Shown: piece after piece, positions 51,130 to 57,589 of the stretch | Position numbering within the stretch: position 1 is the first letter of the stretch | Layout: every line of letters starts with the position of its first letter | NCBI GenBank assembly: GCA_934167465.1 | Contig: CAKPKR010000007.1 | Coordinates: forward strand, 1 to 57,589 | Length of the DNA: 57,589 nt | DNA from: an uncultured Bacilli bacterium | GTDB taxonomy: Bacteria; Bacillota_I; Bacilli_A; RF39; UBA660 | Direction: 5' to 3' | Translations under genes and position numbers: made by a program | Notes under the pieces: model-generated | What the model was told of the DNA's origin: nothing | The model's database searches: none | What the model saw: the letters and a program-made list of their open reading frames with translations, nothing else

Positions 51130-51133
51130 ATAA

Positions 51134-51832
51134 TCACTCCATACATTCATAATTAACAATACTCATTATAAATAATGGTACTGTTTCAACTCTTAATATT
51201 CGATTTCCTAAAGTAACTGGTATAAAATTATTTTCTAATAATAATTTCCCCTCATTATTAGATATTCCACCCTCTGGTCCAATTAATACATTTATTCTAC
51301 CACAATTTTTATTACTTTTCAAAACATTTTTTATTGTCATACTTTTTTCAGTAGTTGAACAAAAAATATTAATTCCATTCAATTCTAATATTTCTTCTAA
51401 CTTTAATATTTCTAATTCAGGTATTGTATTTCTATGAGATTGTTCACTAGCTTCTTTTAGAATCATTTTCCATCTATCTATTTTTTTAGAGCTTTTTTCA
51501 TTTTCTTTTACAATTCCTCTTTCAGAATAATATAATACTATTTTTGATACTCCTAATTCAGTACCTTTTTGAAAAATGTAATCTAATTTTTGTTCTTTTA
51601 AAACCGGTACTATTAGACATATATAAGGCACTTTTTCTTTTACACTTTCTAGTTGCTCTTTTAATAATATTTCATAGTCATCATTTAGATAACAAAGATA
51701 TGAAATATTATCAAATACTACAATAATTTCATCGTTTGGTTTCATCCTCATCACTTTTTTAATATGTTTTATATCGGTATCTAATAGTTCAAATTTGTTA
51801 TCTTTCTTTTTTTTAGCAAAATATCTTTGCAT
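51134..51832 (-). CDS. rsmE: 16S rRNA m3U1498 methyltransferase RsmE
   Basis: A 232-aa SPOUT methyltransferase. Features: N-terminal PUA-like region (DIKHIKKVMRMKPNDEI), LIVPVLKEQKLDYIFQKGTELG, KEASEQSHRNTIPEL and the knot with LIGPEGGISNNEG and NRILRVETVPLF. It methylates N3 of U1498 in the 30S subunit. The ATG at 51832 has GGTGAT upstream. Length matches the family (about 240 aa). Confidence 0.95.
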   Translation of the reverse strand: MQRYFAKKKKDNKFELLDTDIKHIKKVMRMKPNDEIIVVFDNISYLCYLNDDYEILLKEQLESVKEKVPYICLIVPVLKEQKLDYIFQKGTELGVSKIVLYYSERGIVKENEKSSKKIDRWKMILKEASEQSHRNTIPELEILKLEEILELNGINIFCSTTEKSMTIKNVLKSNKNCGRINVLIGPEGGISNNEGKLLLENNFIPVTLGNRILRVETVPLFIMSIVNYECME

Positions 51833-51911
51833 AGAAATCACCATCTATATTATACCTAATAATTAAATATATATCTATATCTATTTAATTTCACTTGTCA
51901 TTTATTTACAA

Positions 51912-51935
51912 AAAAATAGAGTTTTTACTCTATTT
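51912..51935 (-). terminator. Terminator after prepilin 2
   Basis: AAATAGAGT/ACTCTATTT with loop TTTT, leftward T-run. Confidence 0.8.
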
Positions 51936-53093
51936 AAAATTGTATGCAAATGTTGAACTAGACCCTGTTGCGGTATCACTATTAGTACAATAAACATTTA
52001 TCGGAACTTTAATAACCGTTGCATAATAATATGGCCCATATGTAGAATCAGCAAGTTTAACTCCATTATTAGAATCAACATACCAGAATTTACTTCCATC
52101 TGTATTCATTGTCCAGAAACTTTTATTAGTAAATAAATTTGCTACAAAATTATTATTTTTACAACTTGAATTTCTAAAATTATTTTCACAATTACTATCT
52201 GTTGAAGATATAGCATAATCATAAAGTGATAGTAATCCAATTTTGGAAGTAATTGTATTAGTCTTTAATATACCTTCTAAATTAACTAAGCTATTATCTG
52301 AATTGGCAACAACACCATTGTCCCATGTATCTACTAATTTCGAATATTTTTTAACTTTATCAGATAATGTATTTTGTAATGTTGTTTTAGTAAAATCTGT
52401 TTCTAGTTCTGAAGACATAGTTGAAGAATCTATTGTCGTTGAAATTAATTTCATTGAATAGTCTTTTTTATCAATACTTAAAATTCTCCATTCTTTATTT
52501 TCATATTTGACATAATTATTTACTATATTGCCTCTAAAGACATATTCATTTTCTAAATCATATAAGCCATCAACATTTTCTCCTAAAACATGTAGATTAG
52601 GATTATTATTTAAAATAACTTGATATGCTGGTACATTTTGTTTATTATCTATTTTTTTTATCTCATATTTATCAGTATCATAATCATATATTATATATGA
52701 ACTAGAGTACTCGGATAAATTGGTACTTGATAATGAACAATCTATATCAATATATTCATAAGTATACTTATTATCTTTATAATTAATAAATATACATCCA
52801 TTCATTACTTTTTTATCTTTAGGACTTAATATATCATCTTTTTCTATATATTTTGTTTCTTTAAGTAGATTTAAAGTAATAAATATATCATTAATATGAT
52901 ATTTATCTAGTTTATCCATATTATCTAAAGACCATTTTTCACCTTGTTTTTCCAAATTTTTAACTTGTGTTATATATAATTCTTCTTTAGCATTATTTAT
53001 TTGTTGTGTTATTCTTGGAAAAGTAATTAAAGATATAATTGCAATTATAACAATAACACATAATAATTCAATTAAAGTAAATCCTTTTTTCAT
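51930..53093 (-). CDS. Type IV prepilin-like protein 2
   Basis: A 387-aa protein with the prepilin leader MKKGFTLIELLCVIVIIAII: cleavage after Gly4, Phe+1, Glu+5. The extracytoplasmic part has many Asp/Asn/Ser residues, strands such as YVFRGNIVNNYVKYENKEWR (a common pseudopilin wall motif), four cysteines near the end (NCENN, SSCKNN, VYCTNSD) and no lectin-type C-terminus. It lies 30 bases after pbpB with an SD of its own, at the tail of the division cluster, an unusual place. No pilus ATPase or prepilin peptidase is in the window. Confidence 0.85.
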   Translation of the reverse strand: MKKGFTLIELLCVIVIIAIISLITFPRITQQINNAKEELYITQVKNLEKQGEKWSLDNMDKLDKYHINDIFITLNLLKETKYIEKDDILSPKDKKVMNGCIFINYKDNKYTYEYIDIDCSLSSTNLSEYSSSYIIYDYDTDKYEIKKIDNKQNVPAYQVILNNNPNLHVLGENVDGLYDLENEYVFRGNIVNNYVKYENKEWRILSIDKKDYSMKLISTTIDSSTMSSELETDFTKTTLQNTLSDKVKKYSKLVDTWDNGVVANSDNSLVNLEGILKTNTITSKIGLLSLYDYAISSTDSNCENNFRNSSCKNNNFVANLFTNKSFWTMNTDGSKFWYVDSNNGVKLADSTYGPYYYATVIKVPINVYCTNSDTATGSSSTFAYNFK

Positions 53094-53123
53094 ATTCCAC
53101 CTCTAGTATTAGTATATCACATT

Positions 53124-55337
53124 TTATTCATCTTTTTCTACTTGTTCTTCATTATTTTCTTCTTCATTAGTTGTTTCTTCTTTTATTTTTTCTTCTAAAA
53201 CAATTTCTAGGTTCATATCGCTACTTATTTGTGTATATGGATTATAGTTTTGAGATTTAACATAGCCATAACCAGTAATATTATATTTAATTCCTAAAAG
53301 ATTACATAAATTAACAACATCTTTTCGACTCCATCCAATCATATTTGGTAATGTCTTATTTTTTCCATTTGTAGTTAAGAATATTTTTTCGCCTATTGTT
53401 ATTTTTTCATTTTTATTCATTGATTGTTTTGTTATTTTATCGCCATCACCTATTATAATAGCATCTATTCCGGCATTACTTAATTCTGATTTCACTTCCT
53501 CTGTTTGTTTATTTATATATGATTTTAATTTATATGTTTCAATATTTTTTTCAGTTACTTCTGTAAACATATTTTTATATTTACTTATACTTTGAATTAT
53601 ATCTTTGGTAGTTGTATATAATCCCGCAGATTTCCCCCAAGTAGGTTTTTTCATAGCAGCATATATAATAATTTCTGGGTTATCTTTTGGAAACATTCCT
53701 GAAAATGAATAAATATATGAATTATCACCGAATAAATAAGAACCTGTAGCTGAATCATATATTTGACTTGTTCCGGTTTTACCAATAATATCAAATCCAT
53801 CTATTCTATATGGGTATCCAGTAGAACCTAAATCTGTTCCATGAATAACATTATACATTAATTCTTTCATTTTATTAACTGTTGAAGTTTTAACGATTTG
53901 TTCACTTTCTTCTACTTTTCTCTCATATACATTTTTACCAGTATTAGGATTAACTATCTTACTTATTAAATGTGGTTTTAACATTTTACCATTATTTGAT
54001 ATTAAAGTAAGAGCTTGTAATTGTTGAGCAACTGTGGTAGTAATACCTTGACCAAATCCAGCTGTAGCATATTCAACATCATAATTAAAATTAATACTAC
54101 CAGCTGCTTCTCTATTTAACTCAATTCCCGTAGTTTTTCCAAATCCATATTTTTGAAAACATTCTTTTAATTGTTTTTTAGTTAGATTGTTTCTTAAAAT
54201 ATTTACTACACCAACATTACTTGAATATTCATAACCTTTATCTAAAGTAATTTCTCCCCAACCTAATCCATTATTCCAATCATTTATTGTATATTCACCA
54301 ATATTATAACTACCTGATTGATAAGTACTATTTCCATCATAAACATTATTTTCCATAGCACACATATAGGTATAAGTTTTCATTGTACTTCCAGGTTCAA
54401 ATATAAATGTTGATAATGGATTTTCATAATTTTTAATATTCTTAATATTAGGATCAAATGAAGGAGTTGTTGAGAATGCTAAAATATCTCCTGTTTTAGC
54501 GTCCATAATGGCAAATACTGTCCATTCTGGGTTATATGTTGCTTCTATTTTCTTTACTCCAGCTTCAACAAATCTTTGAATATTTTCATCAATTGTTAAA
54601 TAGATATCATTACCATTTTGAGCCTCTTCTCTTATTTCTTTTGTACCATTAATTTTATATCCATACATACTTCTTTGATATTCTAAATATCCATCAACAC
54701 CACTAAGCATTTCATCGTATTTTGATTCAATCCCCATTTCACCTACTATTTTTTTTATTGTAGTTTCGTTTTCGTCATCATCATATTCTTTAACATCTTT
54801 TGTTTTAGCATATCCAACAACATAAGAAGCAAAGTCACCATTAGGATAATATCTTTTTTGACTTTCAGAAAAACTTATTCCTGATAAACCAAGAGATAAA
54901 ATTTCATCTTTCTTAAGTTCTGTTAAACCACTACCATACATTCCTAGTTCTACTTGGTAGACATTTTGACTTAATTGTTTCAAAACATATTCTTCTGGAG
55001 CATTTAGAACTTCAGCTAATTTTTTTGCTGTTCCTTCAACATCTTTAACATAATTTTCTCCCATATATACTTTACTTTTTTCTAGAGAAACAATTAATGT
55101 ATATGAACTAACATTAAGAGCTAAAGTATTTCCATCTTTGTCATAAATTACTCCTCTTTTAGCTGTTATTGTTTTTTTAACTGTGTTTCTACTAGCTGCA
55201 AATGAAGCTATATCTATTCCATCTATTTTTGGAGAAAGGGCTAAAAAAACATATCTCACATACAATAAAAAAATGCAAAGAAAGAATATTAAAAATACTA
55301 TCATTGATACATTAATTTTATTCTTTTTTGCACTCAT
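53124..55337 (-). CDS. pbpB: Division penicillin-binding protein 2B (FtsI/PbpB type)
   Basis: A 737-aa class B transpeptidase: a short cytoplasmic start, anchor VSMIVFLIFFLCIFLLYVRYV, a linker domain from KRGVIYDKDGNTLALNVSS, active site EPGSTMK, SSNVG (SxN) and GKTGTSQ. Near the C-terminus come two PASTA-like modules (LSNAGIDAIIIGDGD, LPNMIGWSRKDVVNLCNLLG) and a Glu-rich tail. It works in septal peptidoglycan synthesis with a SEDS protein. Position after ftsL in the mraZ cluster marks it as the division PBP. Confidence 0.93.
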   Translation of the reverse strand: MSAKKNKINVSMIVFLIFFLCIFLLYVRYVFLALSPKIDGIDIASFAASRNTVKKTITAKRGVIYDKDGNTLALNVSSYTLIVSLEKSKVYMGENYVKDVEGTAKKLAEVLNAPEEYVLKQLSQNVYQVELGMYGSGLTELKKDEILSLGLSGISFSESQKRYYPNGDFASYVVGYAKTKDVKEYDDDENETTIKKIVGEMGIESKYDEMLSGVDGYLEYQRSMYGYKINGTKEIREEAQNGNDIYLTIDENIQRFVEAGVKKIEATYNPEWTVFAIMDAKTGDILAFSTTPSFDPNIKNIKNYENPLSTFIFEPGSTMKTYTYMCAMENNVYDGNSTYQSGSYNIGEYTINDWNNGLGWGEITLDKGYEYSSNVGVVNILRNNLTKKQLKECFQKYGFGKTTGIELNREAAGSINFNYDVEYATAGFGQGITTTVAQQLQALTLISNNGKMLKPHLISKIVNPNTGKNVYERKVEESEQIVKTSTVNKMKELMYNVIHGTDLGSTGYPYRIDGFDIIGKTGTSQIYDSATGSYLFGDNSYIYSFSGMFPKDNPEIIIYAAMKKPTWGKSAGLYTTTKDIIQSISKYKNMFTEVTEKNIETYKLKSYINKQTEEVKSELSNAGIDAIIIGDGDKITKQSMNKNEKITIGEKIFLTTNGKNKTLPNMIGWSRKDVVNLCNLLGIKYNITGYGYVKSQNYNPYTQISSDMNLEIVLEEKIKEETTNEEENNEEQVEKDE

Positions 55338-55350
55338 ATTTTACACCTCG

Positions 55351-55638
55351 TTAGTCGTTAATTATAATTATATTATCATTATTATACGCCAAACCCATGT
55401 CAGATACAACATCTTTGACTTTATCAAATGAAGTTAATTCATTTACCTTCATTGTTAAGCTTTCATTTTGTTTTTCTTGATCTGATATTTTATATTCTAT
55501 TTTAGCTATATTCATATTTAAATATGTTATATTAGCGCCTAGAAAAACTTTAGATACAACTATGCCAAAAAGACAAATAACAGCTGTACTATATAACAAG
55601 ATTTCACCTTTCGTAATTTTTTTTCTTCTCTTTGCCAT
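55351..55638 (-). CDS. ftsL: Cell division protein FtsL
   Basis: A 95-aa bitopic protein: a basic start (MAKRRKKITKGE), one membrane helix (ILLYSTAVICLFGIVVSKVF), then a coiled coil (NMNIAKIEYKISDQEKQNES). FtsL joins FtsB/DivIC and PBP2B in the divisome. Sequence identity is low in this family; position between rsmH and pbpB and the size decide. SD AGGAGG, 8 bases upstream. Confidence 0.85.
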   Translation of the reverse strand: MAKRRKKITKGEILLYSTAVICLFGIVVSKVFLGANITYLNMNIAKIEYKISDQEKQNESLTMKVNELTSFDKVKDVVSDMGLAYNNDNIIIIND

Positions 55639-55651
55639 AGTTTTTTCCTCC

Positions 55652-56560
55652 TTATTTTATTCTTTCGATTATTCTTAGTTTCGCACTTCTTGAACGATTA
55701 TTTTTTTCTATTTCTTCTTTACTTGGTTCTATAGTTTTTATTATCCTATAGTTTGGTAAATATTCATCAGGTATAACAGGTATGTTTTTTAAATTTTTAT
55801 CAATTTCTGTTACGCTTTTAAATATATTTTTACAAATTTTATCTTCTAATGAATGGAATGTTATTACGCATATTCTTCCATTTATATTCAATAGTTCTAA
55901 AGCATCTCTTAGTGCTTTATCGAATACTTCTAATTCATTGTTAACTTCAATTCTGATTGCTTGAAATATTTTACGTGCTGGATGTTTTTCTCTTTTATAT
56001 TTTTCAGGAACTGCACTTTTAATTACTTCAACTAATTCTAAAGTTGTATTAATTGGTCTATTTTCAATTATTTTTAATGCAATTTTAGGTGCGAATTTTT
56101 CATCACCATATTTATAAAATATATCGATTAATTGTTCTTTCGAATATTCATTTACAACTTTATGTGCCGTTAAATGATTATTTAAATCCATTCGCATATC
56201 TAAATACGCATCATGATGAAAACTGAATCCTCGATAATCTTCATCTAGTTGGGGGCTTGATACTCCTAGATCAAAAAGAATTGCATCTACTTTAGTAATA
56301 TTATTTTTTTCTAATTCACTTTTCATATTTACAAAATTACTTTTAATAATTTTATAATTAGAAGATATATTTTTTAATTTTTCATTACTTTCAGTTATGG
56401 CTTCTTCGTCTTGGTCGAAAGCATATAGAAATCCGTTTGGTATTTTTTTTAATATTTCACTACTGTGTCCTGCTCTACCTAATGTAGCATCAACAACTAT
56501 ACTATTTTCTTTTAATTTTAAGTTATCAACACTTTCTTTTAGTAATACTGAAATATGCAT
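55652..56560 (-). CDS. rsmH: 16S rRNA m4C1402 methyltransferase RsmH (MraW)
   Basis: A 302-aa SAM-dependent methyltransferase: ISVLLKESVDNL, VVDATLGRAGHSSEIL, FDLGVSSPQLDEDYRGFSF with DMRMD, ARKIFQAIRIEVNNEL and a closing ITFHSLEDKICKN. It methylates N4 of C1402 in the 30S subunit. The start overlaps the mraZ stop by one base (TAATG), the normal order mraZ-rsmH-ftsL-pbpB. Confidence 0.97.
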   Translation of the reverse strand: MHISVLLKESVDNLKLKENSIVVDATLGRAGHSSEILKKIPNGFLYAFDQDEEAITESNEKLKNISSNYKIIKSNFVNMKSELEKNNITKVDAILFDLGVSSPQLDEDYRGFSFHHDAYLDMRMDLNNHLTAHKVVNEYSKEQLIDIFYKYGDEKFAPKIALKIIENRPINTTLELVEVIKSAVPEKYKREKHPARKIFQAIRIEVNNELEVFDKALRDALELLNINGRICVITFHSLEDKICKNIFKSVTEIDKNLKNIPVIPDEYLPNYRIIKTIEPSKEEIEKNNRSRSAKLRIIERIK

Positions 56561-56988
56561 TAGATATTTACCTCAAACAATTTATCAGCAATGTCAGATA
56601 TTGTTTCTTCGTTTGCTTCAATAAAATTGTTCCATCTTTCTTTATCCCAAACTTCTAGTCTTTCGTTTACACCAATTATCACACAGTCTTTTTTTAAATC
56701 TGCATATTTTATTAATGAATTAGCGATATTAATTCTTCCTTGTTTATCAAATTCATTTGTAGTGGCTCCTGATAAGAAAAATCTCATAAAGTTTCTAGCA
56801 TCTCTAGTATTAGGTAATTCACGATATTTGTTTATTACTTTTTCCCATTCATTTTTAGGATAAATAAATAAGCAATTATCTAAACCTCTAGTTACTATAA
56901 AGTCATGACCTAATTGTTCTCTTAATTTTGCTGGAATTGTAAGTCTTCCTTTTTCATCAATTGAATAATTGTATTCACCCATGAACAT
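56560..56988 (-). CDS. mraZ: Transcriptional regulator MraZ
   Basis: A 142-aa AbrB-like DNA-binding protein with two copies of the fold: FMGEYNYSIDEKGRLTIPAKLRE and GATTNEFDKQGRINIANSLI, each with the D-KGR/D-KQGR motif. MraZ represses or tunes the division operon it heads by binding repeats in its own promoter; three such repeats are just upstream (56997-57020). Two starts (56988 and 56982) are possible; the first is taken. Confidence 0.95.
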   Translation of the reverse strand: MFMGEYNYSIDEKGRLTIPAKLREQLGHDFIVTRGLDNCLFIYPKNEWEKVINKYRELPNTRDARNFMRFFLSGATTNEFDKQGRINIANSLIKYADLKKDCVIIGVNERLEVWDKERWNNFIEANEETISDIADKLFEVNI

Positions 56989-56996
56989 TTATATCA

Positions 56997-57020
56997 CCAC
57001 TTTTCCCCACTTTTAACCAC
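56997..57020 (-). promoter_or_regulatory. MraZ boxes: three GTGG direct repeats at 10-base spacing
   Basis: The minus strand has GTGGTTAAAA, GTGGGGAAAA and GTGGTGATAT in tandem directly before mraZ. GTGG-type direct repeats upstream of mraZ are known MraZ binding sites in Mollicutes and other bacteria. Spacing is exactly 10 bases, so the sites face the same side of the helix. Confidence 0.8.
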
Positions 57021-57089
57021 TGACTACTATTATTTTACTATTTTTTATATATAAAGTAAAGTGTTTTATACAAGTTTTACATAAAAAAA

Positions 57090-57111
57090 ATAACAAACCA
57101 AATTTTGTTAT
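57090..57111 (-). terminator. Terminator from the right-hand side
   Basis: ATAACAAA (57090-57097) / TTTGTTAT (57104-57111) with eight T in the leftward transcript. It would stop read-through from the Rpn gene into the division cluster. Confidence 0.7.
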
Positions 57112-57431
57112 CCGTCCTCAAATGGGGACTTATTATAATATATTAAGTGATAATTATGAAACTTATGAATGTAAATAATTTTTATACTTGCTTGGTGTAA
57201 ATAGTAATATGAAATTGGATAGTTTTGTACAAAAAAAGATTGACATTTGCACCAATTACTATTGTATATGATTATTAAAAATTTTTCTTTAAAACCGGAT
57301 TTAATAGTCAAATTTTTTTTGTTTATATTTTTTGATATATGTATATGTTTTTGTTTCCAATATTTAAAAGCACTTTCTTAGCATACAAAAAAACAAATAT
57401 TCAATATATTTTTGAACGTTTGTTATAAGTG
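57112..57431. other. Intergenic stretch without a convincing gene
   Basis: 320 bases, AT-rich. Open frames here have no SD and odd composition. TTGACA at 57239-57244 has TGTATA 17 bases on, a weak rightward promoter candidate with no gene after it. No RNA fold or long repeat seen. Confidence 0.5.
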
Positions 57432-57589
57432 TTAATTTAATTTTTCTATTTCTTCTTTTGATAGACCTGTTGCTTTTGATATAGTTTCAATATCTGTACC
57501 AAAATTTTTAAGATTTGTTGCTATTTCAATACTTTTATTTTTTGAACCTTTTTCCATACCTTTCTCCATACCTTTTTCTATGCCTTCTT
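57432..57589 (-). CDS. Rpn/PD-(D/E)XK transposase-like protein, C-terminal part (5' end outside window)
   Basis: Open to the window edge. Reads EGIEKGMEKGMEKGSKNKSI and then EIATNLKNFGTDIETISKAT, GLSKEEIEKLN, stop (57432-57434). The GMEKG repeats followed by a small helical TGLSKEEI end are the tail of the Rpn family of recombination-promoting nucleases/putative transposases. The G-x-x-x-G repeats are encoded by 12-base near-repeats (CCATACCTTT...), prone to change in copy number. Confidence 0.8.
   Translation of the reverse strand, partial: EGIEKGMEKGMEKGSKNKSIEIATNLKNFGTDIETISKATGLSKEEIEKLN

Noticed and set aside
57108..57311. A 67-codon minus-strand open frame after the MraZ region
   Set aside because: It overlaps a terminator, has no SD and an amino-acid make-up typical of noncoding AT-rich DNA.
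1..57589. CRISPR array, tRNA or rRNA genes
   Set aside because: No regularly spaced repeats, cloverleaf sequences or rRNA segments were seen when reading both strands.

Overview
The window is a very AT-rich, gene-dense stretch of a low-GC Gram-positive chromosome. PolC-type replicative polymerase, an mraZ-rsmH-ftsL-pbpB division cluster and many sporulation genes (spoVS, spoVAC/AD/AE, a SigF/SigG-type sigma factor, a SpoIIAA-like protein, dacF, spoIID, spoVD, a SpoVE/FtsW protein, mraY) point to an endospore-forming member of the Bacillota. The extreme AT content, terse operons and clostridia-like accessory genes suggest a gut Bacilli of the Erysipelotrichales/RF39 type, but the genus is inference. 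UGA is used as a stop (ATGA overlaps at yfhO and mraY), so the code is standard and not the mycoplasma code.

Layout. (1) About 1-14.6 kb is an integrative, mobilizable element. It holds the 3' end of one large serine recombinase and a complete second one, TnpV, a MobC-like protein beside palindromes, and a MobV (Mob/Pre) relaxase. Its cargo is two compact leftward operons: a DNA glycosylase, an inosine/xanthosine triphosphatase and an OLD-like ATPase; and a helicase with five helicase-associated repeats, a two-TM protein and a 302-aa unknown. A DUF3800-like protein with a C-terminal beta-clamp peptide and a PD-(D/E)XK-like protein follow. Two short RNAs, each with its own promoter and terminator, share a covarying H-type pseudoknot. 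(2) About 14.7-27.7 kb is accessory chromosome: a 2,4-diaminopentanoate-dehydrogenase-like enzyme with a YfhO membrane protein, a collagen-like surface protein with a TPR glycosyltransferase, a prepilin with a G9 tract at its 5' end, an ABC-F ATPase with one degenerate ATP site, and a MazF-like gene with a shortened duplicate. (3) 27.7-36.5 kb: polC, sufU between two paralogous genes (one frameshifted), spoVS, a diguanylate cyclase behind a c-di-GMP-I riboswitch, and an ATP-grasp protein. (4) 36.5-40.6 kb: sporulation cluster spoIIAA-sigF-spoVAC-spoVAD-spoVAE-dacF without spoIIAB. (5) 40.7-41.4 kb: a scrap-yard of gene fragments (HTH, Rpn nuclease, C-type-lectin-like domain) next to a dispersed repeat. 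(6) 41.4-48 kb: spoIID, SpoVE/FtsW, mraY, spoVD. (7) 48-57 kb: small unknowns, mtaB, rsmE, a second prepilin and the division cluster with MraZ boxes. The window ends inside the 3' part of an Rpn-type gene.

How the parts fit. Sections 4, 6 and 7 supply peptidoglycan synthesis for division and spore cortex and the dipicolinate channel of the spore. The SpoIIAA-like protein lacks the phosphorylatable serine region and spoIIAB is not between it and sigF, so forespore sigma control looks rewired; a SigF/SigG-like promoter precedes spoVAC. The most novel candidates are the paired pseudoknot RNAs and the two cargo operons of the mobile element. All functions are inferred from reading the sequence; no database search was run.
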